A stretch of 64,000 nt of DNA from Anaerolineae bacterium. Its GTDB lineage: Bacteria; Chloroflexota; Anaerolineae; Anaerolineales; E44-bin32. Both the position numbers and the translations under genes were made by a program. The stretch is from positions 21,303-85,302 of the forward strand of contig DUEZ01000081.1 of the NCBI GenBank assembly GCA_011174825.1, given 5' to 3'. Shown here piece after piece: positions 17,900 to 26,612 of this stretch (positions within the stretch are counted from its first letter, which is position 1; each line of letters starts with the position of its first letter). The notes under the pieces are model-generated. The model was not told the origin of the DNA, did no database searches, and saw only the letters and a list, made by a program, of their open reading frames with translations.

Positions 17900-18346
17900 T
17901 TACGGTTGTTGAGGTTTGCGTTCTGGTAAACGCACGATCTGAGACGCGACCAGCCGCTGCCCATCACCCGGGGTGAAATCCCCGAAGACCGCGATCAAGT
18001 CACCGAGGCGCAGGTCGGTCAGTTTAAGCGGAGCTCCAATCTCGTCCTCGACAAGTGTGTTCTTACTCAATTCGATGATTCTTGGTCCGTCCTGAGTCGC
18101 GAGTTGGATCCCCAGCTGTGAAAGGGCGCGTATGCGACCCACCAGATCCGGATGGTTTACAACAAAATCCTGCGGATCGCCGGGAGGTGCACCTTGTCCT
18201 CCCTCTGGTCCAGCTGGTTGGTAGCGTAATCCATCTTCGCCCCAGCCGTGTCGACCGACATAAATGCCGAGTGAGAAGGCTCCGGTCAATAAAATCACCA
18301 AGAGCACTACGGCGCCGAGGATGATTTGCCAGCGATTCTCAACCAT
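17900..18346 (-). CDS. Membrane-anchored protein of unknown function
   Basis: A 148-residue protein with one N-terminal transmembrane helix (residues about 8-29, IILGAVVLLVILLTGAFSLGIYVG). A Gly/Pro-rich linker (PAGPEGGQGAPPGDPQ) leads to a small exterior domain. This ends in LRLGDLIAVFGDFTPGDGQRLVASQIVRLP, which looks like the beta-barrel closing strands of a DUF5666 or OB-like domain. I do not recognise a specific family. Its ATG lies 40 nt inside the 3' end of the glycosyltransferase gene upstream, so the two are coupled and the protein may serve the same envelope process. Confidence 0.7.
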   Translation of the reverse strand: MVENRWQIILGAVVLLVILLTGAFSLGIYVGRHGWGEDGLRYQPAGPEGGQGAPPGDPQDFVVNHPDLVGRIRALSQLGIQLATQDGPRIIELSKNTLVEDEIGAPLKLTDLRLGDLIAVFGDFTPGDGQRLVASQIVRLPERKPQQP

Positions 18347-20307
18347 CGTTCCATGGCCTCCTCTTGATCAACCACCGTTAACTCGGTGATTGTGATTGTC
18401 TCCTCATGTCCCACAATGCGAACGGTGAGTTCGTGGGTCCCTTCCGGTATTGTGGACGGTACCACCAACCAGTAATCTTCCAGGATCACCCTTTCCAAAA
18501 CAGGACCGACCTCTGCTTGATACCGCTCCAGATTGCCGAAACCTAGATCGTGGATTTCAATCGGTCTCCCATCGAGAGCGGTTTCGATTTGATATGGGCG
18601 CGGTTGATCTAAACGCCAGTAAAGCGTCAGATGGAATCGGGATCCGCTTTCTACCTTCAAAGGGTCAACATCGGCGCCCAGAAGGGTTAAATCGTTCATG
18701 TCCAAGTCCAGGGGTATCGTTGGGTTCGCTTCATCGATAACGAGGTTTTTGGGTATCTCTGATAGCTGGAACAGCACCAGTCGACCACGAGGATTAATGC
18801 TGCCCGTCCCAGATTGTGCCCCGGTCAGGATGGGTATCTGCCACAGATCATTCGGGACCAAATTGGGTGGTAAACCGCCAGGACCGCGTGTGCGGTTCGG
18901 ACCGATCACTTGAGTTGTGCTGTAGAGGGCACGTCCAAGCACATCCATCAGGGAGGGATTAGGTGTGGGGAGGGCTGGCAGCAGAACATCCTGGCGGGTG
19001 TCGTAGACCAGTTGCCAGTAGAAGGCATCATAACCGAAGACACCACCTTGCGTTAGAAGAGCAGAGTCTGATGGGAGCATTTCCCACACGTTCGCGTAGA
19101 AATCGTTGATGGACACATCGTAAGAACGGTCACTGGTAGATAGATTGCCGCTCAGTGAGATCAAAGCGAGGCTAACGGTAACGATCGCTATGGCCCATTG
19201 GCTAGGGCGAGAGGGTCGACCACCTGTCACTCGCGGTGTGATGCGTTCTAACCGACCTAAAAGTTCGACGATGCCGAAAGCGAGAAATATCGCCCACAGG
19301 AAATGCGCGGGCAGAAAGAAAACATCTAGATCGAAGGCGCGGTACTGGATGAAGAACCATATGTGAACGAGGTACATCCCTACGAGGAGATAATAGTGCC
19401 GAGATCGACGAAGCAACAATGCTGCCAAGCCGATCACGCCAACAAGGAGGGAAAGTCGACCAAATTGATGGGTCAGCAGGTAGAGGTAGACCACCACCCG
19501 ATCCGGGAGTTCGCTCAGAGTAAAGGCAAATTTAAACTGTGGGAAGGCACCTAGTGTGTAATTGTATATTCCCTTGAGTGTCGTCGGTGCATGCTCGAGC
19601 ATGATGCGATCGTTGAGTGTGCTCGCTTTCAATGGTAGCCATGCGAACTGGGCTGCTCCTAGGCTGAAGCCGACAATTCCAGCCATCCACCAGGTTGGAC
19701 GCTTGAGCACAGTGCGGTCGGTTAAGAGCACGAAGAGGGCGAAAGCCGGAGCGAAGCCGAGATTGGATATGTGGGTGCCCATGGAAAGCCCGAAGATCAG
19801 AGCGAAGAGGAAGAAATCCCGGTCGCGGCGTGTCCGTTCCCAGTGTAGGAGCGCCAAAATTGTGAGCGCCACCAGGGCGATGTTGGGTGCATAGACCTCG
19901 GCGATCACCGCCTGAGACCAAAAGGTGGGTGAGAAGGCGAAAAGTGTAGCCGCCAGGGATGCTCCCGCTCGGTGGATAATCGGTGAGGCGGTTTTGGGAT
20001 GCAGTAGCGCCTTGATGATCAGATATAGGCTCCCGACTCCCGCTGCTCCAAGGGCAGCACTCATCAGGTTAACCCGGTGCGCGACATCACCGAAGGGTAG
20101 CCAGGTGAAAATTTTACCCAGCCATGTGTAGAGGGGGTAGCCAGGCATGTGAGCCAAGCCTAAGACATAGGGTATGGTAGCTAATTCGTTTCCATCTGGG
20201 CTGAGATAGGAGAGGCTTGGGGTAAGGGTTACATCGTAGAAAAGAAAAGCGACGCCTGCCAGTAGAAGCGCAAGACCATAATCGATGGTTTCAAATCGTT
20301 TGCTCAT
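18307..20307 (-). CDS. DUF2723/GT117-like membrane glycosyltransferase
   Basis: The 666-residue protein begins with about 11 hydrophobic helices (residues 10-400), followed by a periplasmic domain. The DUF2723 signature is clear near residues 37-70: SPDGNELATIPYVLGLAHMP then GYPLYTWLGKIFTWLPFG, with the acidic residue and the HxPGYPLY motif. WSQAVIAEVYAPN (about 128-140) is the second conserved block. Members belong to the GT-C fold and are proposed to transfer a sugar from a polyprenyl phosphate donor to proteins outside the membrane. The C-terminal 170 residues look like a beta-rich domain seen on Chloroflexota glycosyltransferases (PLKVESGSRFHLTLYWR). Donor and acceptor are unknown. Confidence 0.82.
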   Translation of the reverse strand: MSKRFETIDYGLALLLAGVAFLFYDVTLTPSLSYLSPDGNELATIPYVLGLAHMPGYPLYTWLGKIFTWLPFGDVAHRVNLMSAALGAAGVGSLYLIIKALLHPKTASPIIHRAGASLAATLFAFSPTFWSQAVIAEVYAPNIALVALTILALLHWERTRRDRDFFLFALIFGLSMGTHISNLGFAPAFALFVLLTDRTVLKRPTWWMAGIVGFSLGAAQFAWLPLKASTLNDRIMLEHAPTTLKGIYNYTLGAFPQFKFAFTLSELPDRVVVYLYLLTHQFGRLSLLVGVIGLAALLLRRSRHYYLLVGMYLVHIWFFIQYRAFDLDVFFLPAHFLWAIFLAFGIVELLGRLERITPRVTGGRPSRPSQWAIAIVTVSLALISLSGNLSTSDRSYDVSINDFYANVWEMLPSDSALLTQGGVFGYDAFYWQLVYDTRQDVLLPALPTPNPSLMDVLGRALYSTTQVIGPNRTRGPGGLPPNLVPNDLWQIPILTGAQSGTGSINPRGRLVLFQLSEIPKNLVIDEANPTIPLDLDMNDLTLLGADVDPLKVESGSRFHLTLYWRLDQPRPYQIETALDGRPIEIHDLGFGNLERYQAEVGPVLERVILEDYWLVVPSTIPEGTHELTVRIVGHEETITITELTVVDQEEAMERWLRIAGKSSSAP

Positions 20308-20673
20308 CGGTACTATTCTAGCGCCCCTGCGTTATCCCCACACTGTGATTTTGCTATCATTTTGTAAAAAATCAGGGATTAGGGATCAGGGATCAGGCAC
20401 TATGGCGCTTAGGTACATAGGCACCCAGGCATTAAGATCGCCCACCAATGCACTCCAAGGTGCCATGGTGCCCAAGTGCCTTGGTGCCCTTCCAATATGG
20501 ATAATAATTGTCAGTATTCAACCGTTATGTTAGAATAACATCACGCTCCTCCGATTTCATGTGATCGTTCAGTGTGACTGTTGTACGAGCAAGTGTTGAA
20601 GGGATGAGAACAGCATCAAGCGGAAGGTTTTTAACGATGTTCATTCGCCGATCGGAATCGATAACCCAGTGAG
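20308..20673. other. Divergent intergenic region with repeat arms
   Basis: The gap separates two divergently transcribed genes, so promoters for both should lie here. It contains one arm of the GGGATCAGG repeat family (20371-20397, ATCAGGGATTAGGGATCAGG...). It also holds a second repeat type made of AGGTGCCATGGTGCCC and AAGTGCCTTGGTGCC (about 20458-20488) with a distant partial complement (GGCACCCAGGCATTAAG). I looked for a molybdenum cofactor riboswitch before moaA and could not support one. Confidence 0.5.
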
Positions 20674-21684
20674 ATGACCATGCGATTAGCGGATTTGAGG
20701 GGAAGACCTATACGGGATTTGCGTATGTCGGTCACGGACCGTTGTAATTTCCGTTGTGTTTACTGCATGCCAAAGCAAGTTTTTGGGGCTGAATATCCGT
20801 TTCTCAAGCGTGAAGAACTGCTCACCTTTGAGGAGATACATCGCTTGGCGCGCATCTTCGTTACGCTTGGCGTTGAGAAGATCCGCCTCACTGGCGGTGA
20901 ACCGTTAATACGACGTGAGGTTGAAAGCCTCGTTGAATTGCTTGCTCAGATTCCTGGCATTGACCTGACGATGACGACTAACGGTTCTCTCCTCCCACAA
21001 AAAGCGGAATCTTTGAGGGAAGCTGGGCTTAAGAGAATCTCAGTCAGCCTCGATTCGCTTGATGATGATGTTTTTGCCGTAATGAACGGCGTGGATCACA
21101 CCGTTGAGCGTGTGCTAGAGGGAATTGAAGCTGCTCATGCAGCAGGTTTTATGCCGATCAAAATCAACATGGTGATAAAACGCGGGTTGAACGATGGGAG
21201 CATCTTGCCGATGGCAAGCTATTTTCGTAACAGTGGGCACATCCTGCGCTTCATCGAATATATGGACGTTGGGGGTACCAACGGGTGGCGTTTCGATGAG
21301 GTCGTTCCCGCATCTGAGATCGTCGCCGTCGTGGATCGTAAATACCCCCTTGAAGCTATCGAACCCAATTACCATGGCGAAGTCGCGCGGCGTTATCGCT
21401 ATAAGGATGGAGCAGGTGAAATTGGTGTCATCGCCTCCGTAACCCAAGCTTTCTGCGCTGACTGCACACGAGCAAGATTATCAGCCAACGGTTCTCTATA
21501 CACTTGTCTCTTTGCCACCCGTGGCACAGATCTACGGCAATACCTTCGCAACGACACAAGCGATGATGAAATCGAGGCGATCATCTCCTCGATCTGGTCA
21601 CAACGCAACGATCGTTATTCAGAGATCAGGTCGCCTGAAACGGCTCGGGTATCTAAAGTGGAGATGTCCTATATTGGTGGGTAG
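20674..21684 (+). CDS. moaA: GTP 3',8-cyclase MoaA
   Basis: The 336-residue radical SAM enzyme performs the first step of molybdenum cofactor synthesis, turning GTP into 3',8-cyclo-GTP. Seen: N-terminal cluster motif CNFRCVYC (about residues 24-31), LTGGEPLIR, SVSLDSL, the C-terminal second cluster FCADCTRARLSANGSLYTC, and the C-terminal double Gly (SYIGG) needed for catalysis. It is a complete gene with no moa partner beside it. It fits the window's molybdenum/tungsten enzymes (the fused xanthine-dehydrogenase-like protein and the aldehyde:ferredoxin oxidoreductase). Two ATGs (20674 and 20680) could start it. Confidence 0.96.
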   Translation: MTMRLADLRGRPIRDLRMSVTDRCNFRCVYCMPKQVFGAEYPFLKREELLTFEEIHRLARIFVTLGVEKIRLTGGEPLIRREVESLVELLAQIPGIDLTMTTNGSLLPQKAESLREAGLKRISVSLDSLDDDVFAVMNGVDHTVERVLEGIEAAHAAGFMPIKINMVIKRGLNDGSILPMASYFRNSGHILRFIEYMDVGGTNGWRFDEVVPASEIVAVVDRKYPLEAIEPNYHGEVARRYRYKDGAGEIGVIASVTQAFCADCTRARLSANGSLYTCLFATRGTDLRQYLRNDTSDDEIEAIISSIWSQRNDRYSEIRSPETARVSKVEMSYIGG

Positions 21685-21800
21685 CAGGGAGGAGGGCTCC
21701 GTAGGATCGTGGGAGGAGCGTCGATCTCTCGTATACCAATCGGCCATTGACTCGAGATGAGGTGCGCGCCTATACTAAGGGTGTAGGGAGGAACGCCGCC

Positions 21801-21873
21801 ATGAGGGGTTTCGCTCGACAATCTGATATTTGCCCTTTGCAGGCACCGGGCTAGAGCGTCCGCGTGCCTTTTT
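21801..21873 (+). promoter_or_regulatory. Possible 17-codon leader ORF overlapping a terminator-like hairpin
   Basis: GGAGG (21787-21791 region) precedes an ATG at 21801 that opens a short frame, MRGFARQSDICPLQAPG, ending with TAG at 21852-21854. Its last codons overlap the left arm AGGCAC (21841-21846) of a hairpin closed by GTGCCT (21864-21869) and followed by TTTT. This arrangement, 30 nt before the SWIM gene, resembles an attenuator; it may also simply end the moaA transcript. Confidence 0.35.
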
Positions 21874-21902
21874 GTTTCCGTACAATTTGGAAAGGAGAAG
21901 CC

Positions 21903-22148
21903 ATGGATTATGGGATGATCGGGAAGATTGAGAAAGCTAAGCGCTACGCGGAGGAGCGTGAGCGAATCCGCTTTGAATCCTTCAGGGCGACTTTTGAAGG
22001 TGAGAACAACCCACATTCTGTTTACTTCGAAGACGGTGAGTGGAAGTGTGACTGCAACTTCTTCATAACCCGTGGCGTCTGCAGTCACACGATGGCACTG
22101 GAGCGAATTCTGGAGGGTATGTTACCGGCGATGGTGGAAATCGCCTAA
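21903..22148 (+). CDS. Small SWIM zinc-finger protein
   Basis: The 81-residue protein is an alpha-helical charged segment (IEKAKRYAEERERIRFESFRA) followed by a SWIM motif, CDCNFFITRGVCSHTMALE (C-x-C...C-x-H, residues about 51-65). SWIM fingers bind zinc and mediate DNA or protein contacts. Small stand-alone proteins of this kind are common in Chloroflexota, and their role is not known to me. ATG 21903 is preceded by AAAGGAGAAG. It ends 17 nt before a strong terminator, so it is a single-gene unit. Confidence 0.75.
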   Translation: MDYGMIGKIEKAKRYAEERERIRFESFRATFEGENNPHSVYFEDGEWKCDCNFFITRGVCSHTMALERILEGMLPAMVEIA

Positions 22149-22165
22149 GATAGCGCTGGTTTGGA

Positions 22166-22202
22166 ACCGGGCGCAAGATCGCTTGCGCCCGGTTTGCTTT
22201 TT
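22166..22202 (+). terminator. Rho-independent terminator after the SWIM gene
   Basis: ACCGGGCGCAAG (22166-22177) pairs with CTTGCGCCCGGT (22182-22193). The run TTTGCTTTTT follows. Strong G/C stem, short loop. Confidence 0.85.
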
Positions 22203-22267
22203 CCCGAAAATGGTACAATCCCGCCACGGCGGGGACCAGGGCTTCCCGCCGGTGTTCTGGAGGCACG

Positions 22268-23281
22268 TTGAAACGCTGGCAATTCTGGCTCGGTGTGGTA
22301 ATCAGCGCCTTCTTCCTGTGGCTCGTCTTGCGGGGGTTGTCCTTAGGCGAAATGTGGGAGGAATTGCGGGGAGCTAATTATTGGTGGTTGTTGCCTGGTG
22401 TAGCGGTTTATTTCCTCGGTGTCTGGGCGCGTGCCTGGCGCTGGCATTACCTCTTGCGACCCCTTAAACGGATTCCAACCAAAACCATGTTCCCCATCGT
22501 TGCGATCGGATATATGGGTAACAACATCTACCCGGCACGGGCGGGGGAACTTCTTCGAGCATACGTACTGAAGCGGCGGGAGGGGGTCGCCATCTCTGCC
22601 TCTTTAGCCACGATCATCGTTGAACGCGCCTTCGATGGCGTGGTGATGCTGGCATTTGTGTTTCTCAACTTACCCGAATTAACACGGCTAACAGTCGATT
22701 CGGGTATCGTAGGAAGCATCCGGAGCTTGGCGATCTGGGGGGCGGGGATTTTCCTCGCTGCCGTGATCGTGTTTCTGCTCATGGCCGCCTTACCCACACA
22801 GGCATCGAGAGTGCTAGGTTGGTTTACGGATCGACTGGTGCCCATGCGTTTCAGGGAGCAAGTGCGTGGGTTTGGCGATAGATTTCTTGACGGCATGGCG
22901 TCACTTCGCTCGCCGGCCGATGTTCTCATGGTCCTGGTCACTTCAGTGGTGATCTGGCTCTTTGAAACAGGTAAATACTGGTTTGTGATGCACGCTTTCG
23001 ACTTTGAAGTCGGCTTCTTTGCCTTAATGCTGATGAACGGGGTTGTCAACTTGTGGACAACGATCCCCTCAGCGCCGGGCTATATCGGCACGTTTGATGC
23101 ACCCGGAATAGCTGTGCTGGAGGCCTATGGTGTTACAAAGGCTGTCGCAACAGGGTACACCCTTGTGCTGCACGCTGCGCTCTGGTTTCCGATCACACTT
23201 CTTGGTGCTTACTACATGGCACGCGAGAGCTTGAGCTGGGGACAGATCCAAGCCGAAATGGAAAGAGAAAGAACGGAATGA
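22268..23281 (+). CDS. Lysylphosphatidylglycerol synthase-TM/flippase-like membrane protein (UPF0104)
   Basis: The 337-residue protein has eight or so transmembrane helices and the family's early block (GANYWWLLPGVAVYFLGVWARAWRWHYLL), the YMGNNIYPARAGELLRAYVL motif (about residues 78-97) and VNLWTTIPSAPGYIGTFDA near the end. Related proteins include the membrane half of MprF and AglD-like proteins that move or modify lipids. The soluble aminoacyl-transfer domain of MprF is absent, so a lipid or glycolipid flippase-like role is more likely. Start TTG 22268 has GGAGG 7 nt upstream. Its stop overlaps the next ATG (23278-23281), which couples it to the FAD oxidoreductase. Confidence 0.85.
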   Translation: MKRWQFWLGVVISAFFLWLVLRGLSLGEMWEELRGANYWWLLPGVAVYFLGVWARAWRWHYLLRPLKRIPTKTMFPIVAIGYMGNNIYPARAGELLRAYVLKRREGVAISASLATIIVERAFDGVVMLAFVFLNLPELTRLTVDSGIVGSIRSLAIWGAGIFLAAVIVFLLMAALPTQASRVLGWFTDRLVPMRFREQVRGFGDRFLDGMASLRSPADVLMVLVTSVVIWLFETGKYWFVMHAFDFEVGFFALMLMNGVVNLWTTIPSAPGYIGTFDAPGIAVLEAYGVTKAVATGYTLVLHAALWFPITLLGAYYMARESLSWGQIQAEMERERTE

Positions 23282-24567
23282 AGGTAGGGATCGTAGGAGC
23301 GGGAGTGGGTGGGTTAACGGCCGCCTATGACCTTGTGCGAGCCGGTGCCGAGGTCACCATTTTTGAGTCGGCTGATCATGTCGGCGGGTTGTCAGCAGGG
23401 TTCAAAATCCCGCGCTGGGATTGGTCTGTTGAGCAGTATTACCACCACTGGTTCGCCAGCGATAGCCACCTGCTCGGATTAATCGAAGAGTTGGGTTGGA
23501 GCCAGCGAGTGCTCTTCCCCCGACCGATCACAGCCGTTTACTACGATGGGCAGTTCTACGCACTTGATTCTGCGCTGGCTGTAGTTCGGTTCCCGGGCAT
23601 ACCTTTTCACGATCGTGTTCGATTAGGAATCGTGATCGCCTATTTGAGGTACATCGCTCACTGGCAACCTCTCGAGGGATTCACCGCAGATTCCTGGATG
23701 CGTAGGTGGGTGGGCGAGCGAGCCTACAAAGCGTTGTGGGAGCCCTTACTTGTCGGTAAGTTTGGAACACATTTCCGTGACGTCAATATGGCATGGATGT
23801 GGGCTCGTTTCAAGGCTCGCACTCCTCGTTTGGGGACCTTTGAGGGCGGTTTCCAGGCGTTCATGGATGACTTAGCCGATCATGTACGCGCTGAAGGGGT
23901 GGAGATCCGAATGCGGACACCCATGAGGAGAATAGAGCCAAGGTCGGAGGGAGGATTGAGGCTGACCTTCGACGGAGGTGAGATGATCGTCGATCAGTGT
24001 TTGGCGACGACCTCTCCGGGACAATTGGCGAAATTAGCATCGAATTTACCTTCAGAGTATCTCGATCGTTTAATAGCGATGAAGTCGATGGGTGCCGTGG
24101 TGATCGTCATGGCGCTCAAGCACCAGCTTTCGGAAGGAGGCGTGTATTGGCATAATCTCCCCAAGGACGCTGGGTTTCCTTTCCTCTCCTTGGTTGAACA
24201 TACGAATTTTATTTCACGCGAGTTCTTCGGTGACGACTATATCGTCTACTGCGGTGATTACCTGGATCCTGACCATGAGTACTTTTCGCTGAGCAAAGAG
24301 GAATTGCTTGAGAGATTCCTTCCGACCTTGCCGCGAATCAATCCAAGGTTTAATCCCGATTGGGTGCGTGATACTTGGCTTTTTCGTACAGCGTACGCGC
24401 AACCGGTCCCACCCGTGAACCATTCGAAGGCCATCCCCGATATTAAGACACCTATCCCAGGGCTATGGTTCGCCAGCATGAGCCAGGTGTATCCCTGGGA
24501 TCGAGGCACAAACTACGCGGTCGAGATCGCCCGTCGTACTGCGCGTCAAATGCTTCTCGAGGGCTGA
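23278..24567 (+). CDS. FAD-dependent amine oxidase-like oxidoreductase
   Basis: The 429-residue flavoprotein opens with the Rossmann loop VGIVGAGVGGLTAAYDLV and the FAD-ribose acid at ESADHVGGLSAGF. It ends with the C-terminal FAD segment PGLWFASMSQVYPWDRGTNYAVEIAR. The fold is that of protoporphyrinogen oxidase, phytoene desaturase and UDP-galactopyranose mutase-like proteins (NAD_binding_8). The substrate is unknown. Coupling to a flippase-like protein suggests a role in isoprenoid-lipid or cell-envelope glycolipid metabolism, which is inferred from context only. Confidence 0.82.
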   Translation: MKVGIVGAGVGGLTAAYDLVRAGAEVTIFESADHVGGLSAGFKIPRWDWSVEQYYHHWFASDSHLLGLIEELGWSQRVLFPRPITAVYYDGQFYALDSALAVVRFPGIPFHDRVRLGIVIAYLRYIAHWQPLEGFTADSWMRRWVGERAYKALWEPLLVGKFGTHFRDVNMAWMWARFKARTPRLGTFEGGFQAFMDDLADHVRAEGVEIRMRTPMRRIEPRSEGGLRLTFDGGEMIVDQCLATTSPGQLAKLASNLPSEYLDRLIAMKSMGAVVIVMALKHQLSEGGVYWHNLPKDAGFPFLSLVEHTNFISREFFGDDYIVYCGDYLDPDHEYFSLSKEELLERFLPTLPRINPRFNPDWVRDTWLFRTAYAQPVPPVNHSKAIPDIKTPIPGLWFASMSQVYPWDRGTNYAVEIARRTARQMLLEG

Positions 24568-24591
24568 TCTTAGACTCCATCCTACACACCC

Positions 24592-24722
24592 AGGTTGTTT
24601 TTCTGTAGCCGCAGGCTTTGAACAAAACCTTCCCGCGAGTTTTAAGCTCGCGGGAAGGTCAGGCGTGGGAGCCTGACTTGCTGGAGAATTAATGCGCACC
24701 CTAAAGGGTGTGGCTACATATT
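24592..24722. repeat. Composite repeat block (copy 1)
   Basis: Contains GTAGCCGCAGGCTTT, a perfect hairpin TTCCCGCGAG...CTCGCGGGAA, GTCAGGCGTGGGAGCCTGAC with internal palindrome, and CACCCTAAAGGGTGTGG. The last two are repeated at 25018-25075. Non-coding; probably small mobile or REP-like sequences. Confidence 0.65.
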
Positions 24723-24810
24723 AATTCTGAGGATAAGTGAGAGGATATCATTCTTGTTATAAGGACAGAGTAACCCTAGCCTTATACATTTGGTCAGATT
24801 TAAGGGTTTT

Positions 24811-24883
24811 GGAATCCAAAAGCTCTGCTTTTGCTTTGTCCTGAGCATTGCCGAAGGAGGCGCAAGCAGAGCTTGCGCACTCC
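24811..24883 (-). repeat. 73-bp REPIN-like repeat, inverted copy
   Basis: Reverse complement of the two repeats that flank the transposase at 32614-33159, with a single mismatch (GGATTCC for GGACTCC). It is built of two palindromes, GCGCAAGC/GCTTGCGC and AAAAGC/GCTTTT, between GGAGT...ACTCC ends. Confidence 0.85.
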
Positions 24884-24929
24884 AAAGGCACCCTGAAAGG
24901 TGAAGTTACATCACCTTCGTTTCATCACC

Positions 24930-25078
24930 GTAGCCGCAGGCTTTAGCCTGCGTATCTCTGCGTACAGTAGAGTTAGTTCCCATGCATGTCCTGAGTGAAG
25001 CCGAAGGGCTGCCGACGGTCAGGCGTGGGAGCCTGACTTGCTGGAATGTTAATACGCACCCTAAAGGGTGTGGCCACA
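24930..25078. repeat. Composite repeat block (copy 2)
   Basis: GTAGCCGCAGGCTTTAGCCTGCGTA, then GTCAGGCGTGGGAGCCTGAC, then TACGCACCCTAAAGGGTGTGGCCACA. It repeats the order of elements in 24592-24722. A third, shorter copy (AGGCTTTAGCCTGCGTATCTCAGCGTAC without the middle part) is at 25319-25370. Confidence 0.65.
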
Positions 25079-25123
25079 TTGGATATCACCTCAACGAGAG
25101 ATTGCGTGAATTCCAGGATAATC

Positions 25124-25178
25124 GTAGGGGCGCACGATCGAAGATGCAGGATGATCTTCCCTACCCGTGCGCCCCTAC
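25124..25178 (+). repeat. 55-bp inverted-repeat element
   Basis: Ends GTAGGGGCGCACG (25124-25136) and CGTGCGCCCCTAC (25166-25178) are perfect 13-bp complements. A copy in the opposite orientation, with about five differences, is at 47435-47489. It is too short to encode anything; MITE-like. Confidence 0.75.
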
Positions 25179-25185
25179 CCTGTTG

Positions 25186-25293
25186 AATGTCATTTTGAGG
25201 AACCACGCGATGAGGAATCCCTATGATGAAACTTCATTTGATCGATACATCATAGGGATTCCTCGCTCATGTCACTCGCTCGGAATGACATCT
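25186..25293. repeat. Long imperfect inverted repeat
   Basis: GAATGTCATTTTGAGG...GATGAGGAATCCCTATGATG on the left is matched by CATCATAGGGATTCCTCG...CGGAATGACAT on the right. It could form a stem of about 40 bp. With the neighbouring blocks it fills the 870-nt gap between the FAD oxidoreductase and the aminopeptidase; no gene is seen there. Confidence 0.6.
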
Positions 25294-25404
25294 GCGAAGA
25301 TGTCATTTCTATAGAAACAGGCTTTAGCCTGCGTATCTCAGCGTACCTTAAAGGGTGCGACTACATTTGGTACCATCTCTATAAGATACGAGCCCTGCCG
25401 GAGG

Positions 25405-25410
25405 TATAAT
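25405..25410 (+). promoter_or_regulatory. Consensus -10 box before the M29 aminopeptidase
   Basis: TATAAT lies 30 nt before the ATG at 25441. No clear -35 box is seen at the right distance, so this is tentative. Confidence 0.35.
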
Positions 25411-25440
25411 TCCCTGGCGCTATAAAAAGAGGGAGTTTCA

Positions 25441-26568
25441 ATGTCTAATCCTAGAATTGAACGCTTGTCTCGTGTGCTGGTAGATTATTCAACGCAGATC
25501 GGGCACGGCGACCGGGTCTTGATCGAAAGCGAACCGCCCGCCGAACCTCTTGTGAGAGCGCTCTTCGAGCACATCCTGAAGAACGGTGGGCATCCACACC
25601 TGCTGGTTTCACTTTCAGGTATGGTAACCATGACGGGCATGGATGATGTCTTCTTGTCCTTCGCTGATGAAGGACAAATTAGCTTTGAACCAACATTCTA
25701 CAAGTTAGCTTACGAGAACTTTGAATCCCGCATTCGGATCCATTCAGCGAGCAATACAAAGTCCCTGACGAACCTTGATCAGACAAAGAAATCCAGGCGC
25801 AAGAAGGCCACAGAACCTGTCTTAGAGGCGCAATTTGAACGTGGTGCGACCAAAGAATTCCGCTGGGTAACCACCCTCTTCCCCACCAGCGCTTATGCAC
25901 AAGATGCCGAGATGAGCCTGATTGAGTTTGAAGATTACGTTTTTCAAGCTTGCCACGTTGCTGATCTGGATGAAAATCCGATCGCCATTTGGAAACGAGT
26001 CGAGGTTGAGCAGGGAAGGGTGATTGAAGCGCTGAAGGACCACGATCGAGTCGAGATAAAGGGACCCAATTGTGATCTTACGCTCTCGATCAAAGGTCGT
26101 ACCTTCGTTAATGCATGCGGCAAGCACAATATGCCCGATGGCGAAGTCTATACTGGCCCGGTTGAAGAATCCGTGGAGGGCTGGGTGCGCGCGACGTATC
26201 CCGTTGTTTCTGGTGGCAATGAGATCGAGGGTATCGAGTTGAAGTTCAAAGAAGGTCGGGCTGTTGAAGCGAGCGCTTCAAAGAATCAAGCATTCCTTGA
26301 ACAAATGCTGGAAACCGATCCGGGTGCTCGATACCTTGGAGAGTTTGCCATCGGGACCAATTATGACATCCAGCGACATACACGAAATATCCTCTTCGAT
26401 GAGAAGATCGGTGGAACTTTTCACATCGCCTTAGGCGCAGGTTACCCGGAGACGGGCAGCGCCAACAAGAGCGCCATCCATATGGACCTGCTCTGCAGCA
26501 TGCGTGAAGGTGGGGAGATAGCGGTCGATGGCGATGTGATCTATCGTGAGGGAGCCTTTCTACTCTAA
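25441..26568 (+). CDS. M29-family metallo-aminopeptidase
   Basis: The 375-residue protein matches thermophilic aminopeptidase T/AmpS/PepS. It has an N-terminal Rossmann-like half (QIGHGDRVLIES, PPAEPLVRALFEHILKNGGHP) and a C-terminal half holding the metal site: GEVYTGPVEESVEGW, GIELKFKEGRAV, LGEFAIGTNYDI, GTFHIALGAGYPETG and SAIHMDLLC. The Glu and His residues of these motifs bind the two metal ions. It removes N-terminal amino acids from peptides in the cytoplasm. GAGGGAG precedes the ATG. It stands between a repeat field and a lipoprotein gene; no pathway link is evident. Confidence 0.92.
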   Translation: MSNPRIERLSRVLVDYSTQIGHGDRVLIESEPPAEPLVRALFEHILKNGGHPHLLVSLSGMVTMTGMDDVFLSFADEGQISFEPTFYKLAYENFESRIRIHSASNTKSLTNLDQTKKSRRKKATEPVLEAQFERGATKEFRWVTTLFPTSAYAQDAEMSLIEFEDYVFQACHVADLDENPIAIWKRVEVEQGRVIEALKDHDRVEIKGPNCDLTLSIKGRTFVNACGKHNMPDGEVYTGPVEESVEGWVRATYPVVSGGNEIEGIELKFKEGRAVEASASKNQAFLEQMLETDPGARYLGEFAIGTNYDIQRHTRNILFDEKIGGTFHIALGAGYPETGSANKSAIHMDLLCSMREGGEIAVDGDVIYREGAFLL

Positions 26569-26612
26569 ATCCAGACTTGTATTTACACGATGATCTTTTG
26601 TGGGAGGTTACC

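Noticed and set aside
20520..20673. Possible molybdenum-cofactor riboswitch upstream of moaA
   Set aside because: A CTCCTCCGATTTC stretch is faintly similar, but the paired helices of the motif could not be laid out.
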